Positions 9,645-20,118 of a stretch of 64,000 nt of DNA are shown one piece after another. This DNA comes from Neoehrlichia mikurensis (GTDB lineage: Bacteria; Pseudomonadota; Alphaproteobacteria; Rickettsiales; Anaplasmataceae): the NCBI RefSeq assembly GCF_019186785.1, contig NZ_CP066557.1:1005334-1069333 (forward strand), given 5' to 3'. Within the stretch, counting starts at the first letter, position 1. Every line of letters starts with the position of its first letter. A program made the position numbers and the translations under genes. The notes beneath the pieces are model-generated. The model was given only the letters and a program-made list of their open reading frames with translations. It did not search any database and was not told the origin of the DNA.

Positions 9645-10497
9645 GTGATCTGAGTAATATAAGTAATCGTATGAAAATAAAAAATATTAGCGTAATTAGG
9701 TTTTTATATAAAAAATAAGGTTATTATAAACTTAGCGTATACTAAATAATTAAGTAAAAACTTAATTTTGATTGCAGTAGATAATTTTTATTTAATGGAC
9801 TGTATAAAATTAGTGAATATATAAAAAAATCATTTAATCTTTTACTATTTTTAGATATTAATTTTTTATAAAAAATTAAGACAACTTATACTATTATTAA
9901 TATTTCTAATTTGTGTTTGTTTGAGTATCAAGTTATATTTTATACATTAACTTTTTGTATATTTTTTTATGTTTTTATAAAATATCTTTATACCTAGTAA
10001 ACAATAGAAAGAAAATAAAATAGAAGTAATAAAAGTCATAAAAACAGGACAACAAAGTCATAAGTTAATTGCTTACTTCTTATATGTGTACTATGTAAGT
10101 AATTTAAATGAGTTTTTTAGTTATTTCTTTTAACCTGAATAAATTTTTCTGAATGAGTCTTGCTATAATATAATTATCAAAAATAACTAATGCTGCATAA
10201 AATTTAATATGTATTTATTATGTTTATTTTAAATTTACTAGTTTTTTTAAAAGTATTTTGATTTATTTACATATTTCGGTATAACTTGCTTTTATTAATA
10301 AATGATGATAATATGCTTAATTAGATATTAAAGTGATAAGTATGTAATAACGTTATGGCATTCTAAGTATTTTATTTTTTATGTTGTAAACATATATTTA
10401 TCTATACACACTATAAGATTTTAGTATTTTAAAAATATATTATATGTAGTATTATGTAATAATAAGCTACAACTTTCATTAAATTATATATTATAAA
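9645..10497. other. Long AT-rich intergenic region
   Basis: More than 850 bases lie between the converging murB and mgtE genes, with no convincing gene, RNA or tandem repeat. Some short palindromic AT stretches occur, but no terminator with a G-C stem and T-run stands out. Confidence 0.4.
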
Positions 10498-11844
10498 TTA
10501 CATAAGAAATATAGTTGATAATCCTAAAAATATTAAAAAAGATATAGTATCACTAGCAGCACATATTATTATAGATGATGATACTGTTGGATCAGACTTA
10601 AAAAAATTAAGAATTATAGGAATTGATGCTCCTAAAAATGTAGCAATAGAAAATGTAATTATCATTGAAATGCTAAATAATATTTCCATTGTTATATTAT
10701 GAAATCTTATGATTATTATCATTGATGCTATTGATGCGAGCACTAATCCATTAAAAAATCCTACACATAATTCTTTCATTAATAATCTATGAGAATTTCT
10801 ATAATTTATTTGTTTTGTTGCTAAAGCTCTTATTGTAACTGTTAATGCTTGTAACCCAGCATTACCGCTCATTGATGCAATTATTGGCATAATGACAGAT
10901 AATACTACAAATTGCTTAATTGTATTACTAAAAAGATTAATGACCATTGAACTTATAGTAGAAGTAAGTAAATTTATAGCTAACCATGGAAGCCTTTTAA
11001 TAACAGTCTTAAACAAGGAAGAATTGATGTCATTATTTGAGACCATACCAAGATGTAATACGTCTTGCTCTGCTTCTTGCTGTATGACGTTAATAATATC
11101 ATGTATTAGTATTGAGCCAATAATATGACCTTTTTTATTAACTACTGGAGCAGATAATAATGAATATTTCCGAAATATTTCTGATACTTCTTCTTGTGTT
11201 ATACCTGGTTTTATAATTTTTATGTCGGTATTCATAAGCTGACGTATAAGCTGATATTTATTTGCGCGTATAATAACATCAAGGCTTATCATCCCTATGG
11301 GTTGTAATTTAGAATTAATGACGAAAATTTCATAAAATTTATTGTTTGATTTTCCACTATTACATAGATAATCTATTAATTGGCTAATATTCCAGTGCTC
11401 TGGTACTATTGCGATATCCTTATGTATTAATCTTCCGGCGCTTTGCTCAGGATAAGATAATAATTCTTTGATAAATATAGCTTTGTCATTAGGTAATAAA
11501 TTAAGGATTTTAGTTTGCTCTTCTTGATATAATCCTTCAATGATTGTAACAATGTCTTCTGTATCAAGATCTGAAATTAAAAAAGCAAATTTTTCTATTT
11601 TTACAATATTTATAATTTCTTGATGTAATTCAGGAACAAGATGTACTAACGTTTCAGATAATAATTTATCATTAATATTAAGCAATAGTTCCTTGCGGTA
11701 TTGATATGTAGAGGTAATTAGAAAATAAGCAATTTGAACATTATCAACTTTATTGATGATATTTTTTATAGCAAGGGAGTCCTTGTCTTCAAGTGCTTTT
11801 ATTAGCAAATTACTAATTTCTTCATTTAATAAATAACTAGACAT
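10498..11844 (-). CDS. mgtE: Magnesium transporter MgtE
   Basis: Mg2+ channel/transporter of the inner membrane, gated by cytosolic Mg2+. The 448-residue protein has the standard order: N-terminal helical superhelix (about 1-130, with EDIVTIIEGLYQEEQTKIL), two CBS domains (about 135-255), then five membrane helices from about 285 to the end. The pore region contains PIIASMSGNAGLQALTV, the family signature, and the C-terminus has SDPTVSSSIIICAASDT. It is transcribed away from tRNA-Leu. No Mg2+-responsive leader is recognisable upstream. Confidence 0.94.
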   Translation of the reverse strand: MSSYLLNEEISNLLIKALEDKDSLAIKNIINKVDNVQIAYFLITSTYQYRKELLLNINDKLLSETLVHLVPELHQEIINIVKIEKFAFLISDLDTEDIVTIIEGLYQEEQTKILNLLPNDKAIFIKELLSYPEQSAGRLIHKDIAIVPEHWNISQLIDYLCNSGKSNNKFYEIFVINSKLQPIGMISLDVIIRANKYQLIRQLMNTDIKIIKPGITQEEVSEIFRKYSLLSAPVVNKKGHIIGSILIHDIINVIQQEAEQDVLHLGMVSNNDINSSLFKTVIKRLPWLAINLLTSTISSMVINLFSNTIKQFVVLSVIMPIIASMSGNAGLQALTVTIRALATKQINYRNSHRLLMKELCVGFFNGLVLASIASMIIIIRFHNITMEILFSISMIITFSIATFLGASIPIILNFFKSDPTVSSSIIICAASDTISFLIFLGLSTIFLM

Positions 11845-12384
11845 AACTCCTGAATACTTATTTAAACTTTATTTATAATAGCAAGCTATCATGTTTATAC
11901 TTAACTGAATATTATTTCAATAAAATTAGTAAATAATGTTATTACTAGTATTTATTGATTAATTTTTTTAACACTTCAAAAATTATCAATAAGTATATTT
12001 ACTATATAAAGGTTCTATAATAAATGCAAGTGCTGGTAAATATATTACTTGTACTGATATAAATAGATCCTTTACATGTCAAATATCTTATATTGATAAG
12101 CATTTCAGAAGATAATATTTGTAATATAGAGGAGATTATTACTATATGACTAATATTTTGATCAAGATTAGATAAATATTTGATAAATCTAATAATCTTG
12201 ACTTTTATTATTTCTAAAAAATTCGGCTATTATTAGAGAATTTAAAGTAACTGTAATAGTAGGTATTTGTAGTTTTTATTTTAATAAATCTATATGTTGT
12301 ATAATATTTGGTGTTATGATATTGAATTTGAATTGACTTTATAAAAATTGTTTGTAGTATTGTTACTCTTTTACTTAATAAGCA
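11845..12384. other. Intergenic region upstream of tRNA-Leu
   Basis: No intact gene. A plus-strand open tract at about 12009-12113 encodes a coding-like peptide containing NASAGKYITCTDINRSFTCQ before a TAA. It has no start and is not recognised. The right end holds the tRNA promoter described separately. Confidence 0.3.
12333..12360 (+). promoter_or_regulatory. Probable promoter of tRNA-Leu
   Basis: A -35 TTGACT (12333-12338) is followed after 16 bases by a -10 TAGTAT (12355-12360), placing the start of transcription about 18 bases before the tRNA. The match is good to the sigma-70 consensus at -35 and moderate at -10. Confidence 0.5.
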
Positions 12385-12470
12385 GCCCTTGTGGCGGAAT
12401 GGTAGACGCGGTAGACTCAAAATCTATTATCTGCAAGGATGTGCTGGTTCAAGTCCGGCCAGGGGCACCA
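12385..12470 (+). tRNA. tRNA-Leu (anticodon CAA)
   Basis: Full class II tRNA with a long variable arm. The acceptor begins GCCCTTG, the anticodon loop is CTCAAAA giving CAA (codon UUG), and the T-arm is GGTTCAAGTCC. The 3' CCA is encoded (12468-12470), unlike some other tRNAs in this window. Confidence 0.95.
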
Positions 12471-12565
12471 TTTAAATAATGAGGTCCTTTATGGGATTAT
12501 AATTAATTTTAAGTACAATTTTTTTGAGATTTTAGTATTATGTATTAGTGTTTATACTAATGTAG

Positions 12566-14044
<1,479 letters not shown>

Positions 14045-14057
14045 GATGGTATGAATT

Positions 14058-14465
14058 GTGCAAAGTATTACTGTAAAATTTACAACACCAGATTGTGAAA
14101 TAATATTTGATAACATTTACTCATTATCTACATCTACTAATAATGGTAAGCTTGTTATTATGCCTAATCATGAAAAATTTATTATGAACTTATGCCCAGG
14201 ATTTGTGATACTTAATGATATATTTAATGTTACTACTAATGTAATAGCTGCAAGTGCTATTTTAAGTGTATATGATAATATGTGTAATATTGTTGCTGAT
14301 ATAGCATTTGTTTATAATAAAAGTAATATTAAGAGATTAAAAGAAATAAAAAATCTTTTTGAAGATAATATACCTAATGTTATTGATAATAAGTTATTAT
14401 TTAATATTCTAAGTCAAGATTTGAAGTTTATTAATAAGGTACTAAATTGTGAAAATATTTCTTGA
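14058..14465 (+). CDS. atpC: ATP synthase epsilon subunit
   Basis: Central-stalk subunit of F1, 135 residues. The N-terminal beta-sandwich is recognisable (TPDCEIIFDNIYSLS followed by GKLVIMPNHEKFIMNL). The C-terminal helical hairpin is weakly conserved, as is common in small genomes. The start is GTG 14058, with AGGATGG eight bases upstream; an ATG at 14051 is in another frame and dead-ends. The gene begins 13 bp after atpD and overlaps the next gene by 17 bp, so all three are probably one operon. Confidence 0.88.
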   Translation: MQSITVKFTTPDCEIIFDNIYSLSTSTNNGKLVIMPNHEKFIMNLCPGFVILNDIFNVTTNVIAASAILSVYDNMCNIVADIAFVYNKSNIKRLKEIKNLFEDNIPNVIDNKLLFNILSQDLKFINKVLNCENIS

Positions 14466-15114
14466 TACTGCTGATATAGATTGTATTGAAAAATGTAATT
14501 CCACTGGGTTAATAGATGGCATTACAACAAATCCAATACTTTTATCTAAATCGAGTAGTAATAAAGTATGTAATGATTTAATATCAAAAATATGTAGTAT
14601 AGTGAAAGGGCCTGTTAGTGTTGAAGTAATATCAACATGTTGTGATGATATGATAAAGGAAGGATTAAAATTAGCAGATATTTCTTGTAATATAGTAGTA
14701 AAATTACCGATGACATATGATGGTATTTGTGCTTGTAAAGTGTTATCTTATGAATATAATATTAAAGTAAATGTTACATTATGTTTTTCTGTAGCGCAGG
14801 CAATATTAGCTGCAAAAGCTGGAGCTTATTTTATTTCGCCATTTATAGGTAGATTAGATGATTTAAGTTATGATGGATTAATGGTAGTTAAAGATATATG
14901 TCATGTCTATTCACAATATAATAACTTTACTACGCAAGTGTTAGCAGCATCTATAAGAAATCCTTTACATGTTGTTAATGCTGCAAAAATAGGTGTTGAT
15001 ATAGTTACAATTTCTCCTACAATATTTAAGCAACTTTTTACTCATCCACTGACGGATATTGGATTAGAAAGCTTTTTACAAAATTGGCAAGAATCTGGCA
15101 AGAAGATAATATAA
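14449..15114 (+). CDS. tal: Small transaldolase (TalC/Fsa type)
   Basis: Class I aldolase of the short transaldolase family, 221 residues, forming a single TIM barrel. The start MKIFLDTADID and the segment GITTNPILLSK are signature sequences, and the Schiff-base Lys85 lies in VVKLPMT. It probably acts in the non-oxidative pentose phosphate pathway, moving dihydroxyacetone units. The family also includes fructose-6-phosphate aldolases, which cannot be separated by eye. The start is GTG 14449, inside the atpC coding end (17-bp overlap), pointing to coupled translation. Confidence 0.9.
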   Translation: MKIFLDTADIDCIEKCNSTGLIDGITTNPILLSKSSSNKVCNDLISKICSIVKGPVSVEVISTCCDDMIKEGLKLADISCNIVVKLPMTYDGICACKVLSYEYNIKVNVTLCFSVAQAILAAKAGAYFISPFIGRLDDLSYDGLMVVKDICHVYSQYNNFTTQVLAASIRNPLHVVNAAKIGVDIVTISPTIFKQLFTHPLTDIGLESFLQNWQESGKKII

Positions 15115-15601
15115 TTATATCTGATGTAAGATGAATACTAATATTTTATATTACACAATATTGATTATTAATGTTACGTTACGTAAAGTAATATATAATT
15201 GCTAATTTTAGTGTTAAAAAGTTGCTTATAAGAATGTTAAATATACTATAAATAAAAGTTAACTTGATTTAACATATTTTAATATGTGATATTTGTTTAA
15301 AATTTGTATTACATATAAATTTATAAAATGGTTAACACTAATTTTATTAAGATTTAATGTAAAAAGTTATGCTTGCATTTTTATAATATAAGTATGTTAA
15401 GAGATAATCAATAAGATAGAATAATCTATATTGTATACAAACATAATTTTAGATTATAAATTACTAAATAAAATAATGTATTTGTGTATAATAATGCTTC
15501 ATAGTGATTTTTTAAATAATGTCATCATAAAAATAGTTGGTGTTGATTTAGATAAGATTGCTGATATACTTATTTAAAATAGGTGATGGTAGGGGTTTTT
15601 C
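15115..15601. other. Intergenic region without visible feature
   Basis: AT-rich, with no gene or repeat that I can support. The promoter for gapR-ubiX should lie near the right end. Confidence 0.4.
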
Positions 15602-15877
15602 ATGGAAGTTGGTATATTGCCAGATGGTGATGTAATAATAGATCAAAGTTTAAAGCAGTACATTGAAAGAATTGAAAGATTAGAATTGGAAAGAGCAGAG
15701 ATAGGTGAATCTATTCGTAATGTATATAGTGAGGCAGAAAATGAAGGTTTTCATCCTAAAGTAATGAGGCAAATAGTAAAATTAAGAAAAATGGATAATA
15801 GTGATTTTACAGAACATGAAATGCTACTACTAACTTATAAAAAAGCTTTAGGTATGCTTGTTAACTTAGATGAATAA
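15602..15877 (+). CDS. gapR: GapR-family DNA-binding protein (DUF2312)
   Basis: A 91-residue, mostly helical protein matching the GapR/DUF2312 family: IERIERLELERAEIGESI, then EAENEGFHPKVMRQIVKLRK, closing with LLTYKKALGM. In Caulobacter, GapR is a nucleoid-associated protein that clamps overtwisted AT-rich DNA ahead of polymerases and helps replication and transcription. Here that role is inferred from the family. The last 8 bases overlap the ubiX start (ATGAATAA), so the two genes are translationally coupled. A GGGG upstream of the ATG is the likely ribosome site. Confidence 0.9.
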   Translation: MEVGILPDGDVIIDQSLKQYIERIERLELERAEIGESIRNVYSEAENEGFHPKVMRQIVKLRKMDNSDFTEHEMLLLTYKKALGMLVNLDE

Positions 15878-16436
15878 ACGTATTATTGTTGGTATTACTG
15901 GTGCGTCTGGTTCTATTTATGCAGTGCGCTTATTGCGTATACTAACTGAGACATGTTATGAAGTACATCTTGTTATTACTGATTCTGCAAAGATAACTTT
16001 AGGGCATGAGCAAGGACAGGATGCTATTGATAATTTAAGGCAATTGTGTTCATTTTATCATGATGTTCATAATGTTGGTGCAGTTATAGCTAGTGGCTCT
16101 TTTGAAGTAGAAGGTATGATAATTGTACCTTGTTCAATTAATACTATGTCTGAAATTGCTTGCAGTCTTGCATCTAATTTATTAACAAGGTCTGCTGATG
16201 TTATGCTGAAGGAAAAAAGAAAACTTATTTTAATGATTAGAGAAACTCCTTTACATTTAGGACATTTAAGAAATATGAGTACTTTAAGTGAAATTGGTGC
16301 TGTTATTGCACCTCCTATACCATCATTTTATAATTTACCAACCACAATAGATGATTTAGTTGATCATTCTATAAGAAAAGTATTAAATTTGTTTGATATT
16401 AAAGGTAGTAAAGATATTTCTTGGAAAGGTATTTGA
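15870..16436 (+). CDS. ubiX: Flavin prenyltransferase UbiX
   Basis: Makes prenylated FMN, the cofactor of the decarboxylase UbiD in ubiquinone synthesis. The 188-residue Rossmann-like protein contains GITGASGSIYAVRLL near the start, GSFEVEGMIIVPCS in the middle, and LKEKRKLILMIRETPLHLGH with APPIPSFY near the end, which is diagnostic for the family. ubiD is not in this window. It is the second gene of a gapR-ubiX pair with an 8-bp overlap. Confidence 0.94.
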   Translation: MNKRIIVGITGASGSIYAVRLLRILTETCYEVHLVITDSAKITLGHEQGQDAIDNLRQLCSFYHDVHNVGAVIASGSFEVEGMIIVPCSINTMSEIACSLASNLLTRSADVMLKEKRKLILMIRETPLHLGHLRNMSTLSEIGAVIAPPIPSFYNLPTTIDDLVDHSIRKVLNLFDIKGSKDISWKGI

Positions 16437-16565
16437 TAGTTTTGTATATATAGAATTTGTACAAAATTGTGCAAATCGTGCTATGTAGTAATAATTTTTA
16501 TAAAAAGTACTTGCTACAATATATATTTTAATATACGCTTAAGGCTATACTTTTTTAGTATTTTT

Positions 16566-16639
16566 CGCGGGGTGGAGCAGTCTGGTAGCTCGACAGGCTC
16601 ATAACCTGTAGGTCATTGGTTCAAATCCAGTCCCCGCAA
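16566..16639 (+). tRNA. Initiator tRNA-fMet (anticodon CAU)
   Basis: Complete cloverleaf with the initiator hallmarks: the unpaired C1/A72 end (CGCGGGG against CCCCGCA) and a CTCATAA anticodon loop. The anticodon stem is ACAGG/CCTGT, so only two of the usual three consecutive G-C pairs are present and the third is A29-U41. CCA is not encoded. A weak 6-bp hairpin follows at 16657-16673. Confidence 0.95.
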
Positions 16640-16703
16640 CTTTTTTCTAATAGCTTCTAATTATAAAAATTAGCAAGGCTTGTTATTATTATGTATTTGT
16701 CAA

Positions 16704-16856
16704 TTATATTATTTTTTTTACTGTTATGTGATCCCATTCTTTTTTAAGATTATCATCTTTTTTATTGATTGTGCTTAATAAGACATATTGAATATAAGCA
16801 GGATATTTGCAATATTGGATATATGAAAAACCTTTATAGGTATTAATTTTTTGATC
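16704..16856 (-). pseudogene. C-terminal gene relic without start
   Basis: A 50-codon minus-strand tract bounded by stops encodes a plausible protein end, with phrases YKGFSYIQYCKYPAYIQYV and NKKDDNLKKEWDHITVKK. It has no ATG, GTG or TTG near its beginning, so as it stands it cannot be a whole gene. Upstream on the same strand lie two more coding-like pieces (16904-17005 and 17045-17161). Together they suggest one or more decayed genes. Not recognised. Confidence 0.4.
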
Positions 16857-16903
16857 TTATATTATAAGAGTTAGTAATACAAATATTCTAATATTATTTG
16901 TTT

Positions 16904-17005
16904 TTAATCTGATTTTTTAATAAAGTTCATTAAAGTATAACAGATAAACAACAAATTTATTTGAATAATAAATAGATAAATACTTGCATTTAGATAACAA
17001 AACAT
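16904..17005 (-). pseudogene. Small hydrophobic reading frame, possible relic
   Basis: A 33-codon ATG-initiated frame encodes one hydrophobic stretch (YLFIIQINLLFICYTLM) and ends NFIKKSD. It could be a tiny membrane peptide, but its position between two start-less minus-strand coding tracts makes it more likely part of a decayed gene. Confidence 0.25.
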
Positions 17006-17044
17006 CTTTATTAAATAGTTTTATTGATTAAGTTAGTAATTCTT

Positions 17045-17161
17045 TTAATAATCAGAAGAGTTATAGTGCAACAAAAAAGAATATGCCTTGTTATTTTTAA
17101 CTGGATTCATTGTAGCATAGGTAGGCTTTTTCTTCTTTCTATTATTGTTTTCTTTATATTT
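17045..17161 (-). pseudogene. Relic with EPIYA-like tyrosine motif
   Basis: An open tract of 38 codons contains a basic run followed by KPTYATMNPVKNNKAY and a tail ending HYNSSDY before the stop. PTYATM resembles the EPIYA class of host-kinase target motifs known from AnkA of Anaplasma. The phrase TYATMNPVKNNKAY aligns with TFATTKSVKNNRVF in the plus-strand frame at 17731, and the DNA also aligns, so these are inverted paralogues. Another open minus-strand piece just upstream (to about 17250) is in a different frame, consistent with a frameshifted relic. No start codon. Confidence 0.5.
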
Positions 17162-17730
17162 TTAAATTAGAAATTGAAACTACTGGATTAATTTTAATTT
17201 TCAATGATTTTAGTAATATTATGTTAAATATGATTTTTAATAATTATTTAATAAATTAGTTTTACTATAATAATAAGATTATTTTTTAATTTAATGACTG
17301 TAAAGAGTAATATTAAATTCAACTTAAAGTTGTGTGTTATATAAATCATAATAAGATTAAGATTTTTGTTAAGTATCATTATTATAGATAGGTAATAAAA
17401 TGGTTTACTTAAGTAAGAAATTTTCAAGTTATTTATAATTATAGGTATTAAAGTTTAATTTAAAGCAAGTTAGAATACTTATAAAATTAAAACAATTAGT
17501 ACCATGATATGTATATAAAAATTATATATCAGTATAGTTTTAAAATATTTTAACAAAAATAATCATTAATTAAGTGCAGCAAGTAAATTAGCAATTAAGA
17601 TTTTTAATTTTATGATGTTATTACTTGTCATTATATTATGGCAAAAATTACAATTTTAACGATAAAAAATCATCTTAAGTAAAAGTATTACTAGAAGTCT
17701 AATTTAATACAAATTAATGTAGGTATGTTT

Positions 17731-17948
17731 ATGACAACACATTTTAACAATTATAAGAAAAATGTTACTAGTAAGAGTGACACATTTGCTACTACAAAGT
17801 CAGTTAAAAACAACAGAGTATTTAATAACGTAAAAGCATCAATTCAGAAGGAAGAAGAACCTATTTATGATACGGTAAAAGCACCAATTTTAATATATTA
17901 GAAGGTGATAGATTAAGCTCTAATGTACAAAAATATCTTAGTATTTAA
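17731..17948 (+). pseudogene. Frameshifted EPIYA-like gene relic
   Basis: ATG 17731 opens 56 codons to TAG 17899-17901, with an AGG seven bases upstream of the ATG. The product is basic and polar and contains TFATTKSVKNNRVF, then EEEPIYDTVKAPI. EPIYDTV resembles the EPIYA tyrosine-phosphorylation motif of bacterial effectors. After the stop, a different frame continues with coding-like content (LEGDRLSSNVQKYLSI) to TAA 17946-17948, so a single indel probably truncated the gene. The phrase VKASI...VKAPI and its DNA repeat about 57 bases apart, as in repeat-bearing effectors. Whether the short form is made is unknown. Confidence 0.5.
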
Positions 17949-18181
17949 TGAATTTATTATAATAAAATAATTGTCTTTTTTGAAGAAACTGTTATTAAAT
18001 TTATATACTTAATATAAGAGATCATTATATATAACTTATTATCTTTTATGTAAAGATAAGTAAGTTGCCTTTATAGTTTCTTGATTTTAAGGAAAATTTT
18101 TTTTGGTTATTTAAGAATTTATACAAAGATTTTAAAATCCAGTAAGTATTGGTATATGTATTATAAATAATTGTTATGTTT
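17949..18181. other. Gap between relic and ccmH
   Basis: AT-rich, with no gene. The remaining gaps of the 16.6-18.2 kb zone (16857-16903 and 17250-17730) also show nothing else that I recognise. Confidence 0.4.
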
Positions 18182-18589
18182 TTAACTATTAAGCAATTTT
18201 ATTTTCATTACCACTATAACGATAAGGAAAGAAATTATAAGTATTGGTGATATCCATAATAGATAAGTCTTACTATTATAAGGTGGTATATTGGAAATTT
18301 TATTACCATATAATTTTCTAAGTTCAATTATAATTTGTTTATCTGTATACCCATTAGTGATATAATTTCTTATTGTTGTACGCATATTATGAGCAAATTG
18401 TGATTGAGATTCATAAATTGACTCACCTGAACATACAAGACATTGAATTGTTTGGAACAATTTTATAGCACGTAATTCCATATTATTATTAGTTAATGTA
18501 TTATCCAATGAAAAAGAAAAAGCAAAATATGATGGAGTAATACATACTAAAAATAGTAATATTATTATTTTTTGTACTATGCTATTCAT
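18182..18589 (-). CDS. ccmH: Cytochrome c maturation protein CcmH
   Basis: Membrane-anchored thiol oxidoreductase that reduces apocytochrome c haem-binding cysteines in the periplasm. The 135-residue protein has a signal-like hydrophobic N-terminus, the CLVC redox motif (Cys50, Cys53) in TIQCLVCSGESI, the following helical segment NMRTTIRNYITNGYTDKQI, and one C-terminal membrane helix (about 107-132). This is the short alphaproteobacterial form without the CcmI-like extension. Other ccm genes are not adjacent. Confidence 0.92.
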   Translation of the reverse strand: MNSIVQKIIILLFLVCITPSYFAFSFSLDNTLTNNNMELRAIKLFQTIQCLVCSGESIYESQSQFAHNMRTTIRNYITNGYTDKQIIIELRKLYGNKISNIPPYNSKTYLLWISPILIISFLIVIVVMKIKLLNS

Positions 18590-18812
18590 ATTAATTAGTA
18601 TAATATTATTTAATCGTATTAAAACCCAATTTATTCTTTATAAAAGTAAAAATATAATTAAATATTATATGATTTTTTATATAATATGCTTATGCATTTT
18701 TAGCAACTATTTATAAATATTTTATTGTCTTTATAAAAAATCTTGATCTAATTTGTCTATGCAGATGAGTGTTTCTTAGTAATTTAAAGAATTATTTTGT
18801 TAATGTTATAAA

Positions 18813-18953
18813 ATGTTTATAGAATTAGAAACGTATTTTTTCTTTCTTGTACAAGGTATTGCATTTTATTTGCTACTCAAGAGTTTATCGAATATGTAGA
18901 TGATAAAACTTTTTATTATTTTGTTGCATGATTTTATTACACAAAAATTTTAA
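18813..18953 (+). pseudogene. Small membrane frame with internal TAG
   Basis: ATG 18813 opens 28 hydrophobic codons (ELETYFFFLVQGIAFYLLL) to a TAG at 18897. The same frame restarts at once with ATG and runs a further 17 codons. Flanked by ccmH, it could be the beginning of another cytochrome maturation gene, but the resemblance is too weak to name it. The rest of 18590-19065 shows no feature. Confidence 0.2.
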
Positions 18954-19065
18954 AGTACACTATGATGAGCACACTAAATCACTTATTATAATATTACAGT
19001 AGTGCTTTTTGTGGTTCTAATGTTTTTGTTAAGCTATTGAGTGAATATCTATGTATGAATATATT

Positions 19066-20118
19066 TTATTCTTTTTTATGTGTAGATGTATTAACTAATA
19101 TTTTTGCTAAAAATTCTTCATAAGATAGTGATCCAATTAGTAACGTATTATTGCTAGTATTTCCTTTTAGTGTAATAGCGATATTATTATTATCTTTGAC
19201 ATTAGCAGCTTCGTATAATGTTTTATATATATTTTCTAAATAATGTGATGGAAGTGACAAATCTATGTTAGGTATAGTAATATTATTAAACTGCTCAAAT
19301 AAAAATTTTAGTGCGTTTTTATAGTTGTTGATTTTAAAAGTTATTAACCCATCATATATGAAAAATTTATTATTTATTAATGCGTTAAAGATAGGAAATA
19401 ATACATTACCATTAACTAATATATTAAAATATTTATTATTTAATGTGATATTAGGAATATTAATTTTTACATTATAGTAATTCTTAATATTATTTATATT
19501 GATACTTAAGTCTTTCACTATAAAACTTTGGTTCTGGTTATCATTAATATCAATATTTATTTTATAATTAGTATTGGATTTTTGCTTATTTAGAATTGTT
19601 GAAATGTGCAAGTAATTTTTTTTCATAACTACAATATTGTTGCAAGTTATACCGTTATCTTGATATATAAAGTCAGCAAGGTAGGTATGTGGTGTTTTGA
19701 TTAATCCAAAAAAACTATTAAATTTTAAGATCTTAAGTAATAAATTATTAGAGGGTTTGATATAGTATTGTGCATTCACTTTACATATAGCAGCATTATT
19801 TTTAGAATCTTGTATTGCTAGAAATTTATCCGGGATTTCTATATTGATTGAATTATTAAATATATTATATGTTAATAAAATAGATAAGATTATATCCAAT
19901 GATTGAATGCTAATTTTTATATTCTGAATATAGACCTTTTGTTTAGGAAATCCTTTAAATGATATACTATCATAGGAGAATGATGCATAAGGATTTATAT
20001 GTGATTTCAAATGATTTAATTGTTGCTGAATTTGTGATTTTATAAAAAAACATGCTAATAAATATATTGAAAATAATGCTAATATTAAAGCAGTTATATT
20101 TAGTATTTTTTTAGCCAT
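19066..20118 (-). CDS. Unknown membrane-anchored protein
   Basis: A 350-residue protein with one N-terminal membrane helix (about 5-27) and a long, lysine- and asparagine-rich beta-type region likely in the periplasm. The opening, with a helix followed by a Phe-Lys-Gly-Phe-Pro phrase (SYDSISFKGFPKQKVYI), recalls the AsmA/DUF2125-like group of envelope proteins. That is a guess from layout, not a match. The first 50 bp of the gene are included in the 2.16 kb duplication, so a truncated start lies at 44328-44417. It follows the isc operon on the same strand after a 760-bp gap. Confidence 0.7.
   Translation of the reverse strand: MAKKILNITALILALFSIYLLACFFIKSQIQQQLNHLKSHINPYASFSYDSISFKGFPKQKVYIQNIKISIQSLDIILSILLTYNIFNNSINIEIPDKFLAIQDSKNNAAICKVNAQYYIKPSNNLLLKILKFNSFFGLIKTPHTYLADFIYQDNGITCNNIVVMKKNYLHISTILNKQKSNTNYKINIDINDNQNQSFIVKDLSININNIKNYYNVKINIPNITLNNKYFNILVNGNVLFPIFNALINNKFFIYDGLITFKINNYKNALKFLFEQFNNITIPNIDLSLPSHYLENIYKTLYEAANVKDNNNIAITLKGNTSNNTLLIGSLSYEEFLAKILVNTSTHKKE

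Noticed and set aside
12214-12420. 68-codon minus-strand frame
   Set aside because: It runs antisense through tRNA-Leu and its promoter; composition is not coding-like.
14051-14098. ATG 14051 as the start of atpC
   Set aside because: Out of frame; it reaches a stop after 15 codons, while GTG 14058 is in frame with good ribosome-site spacing.
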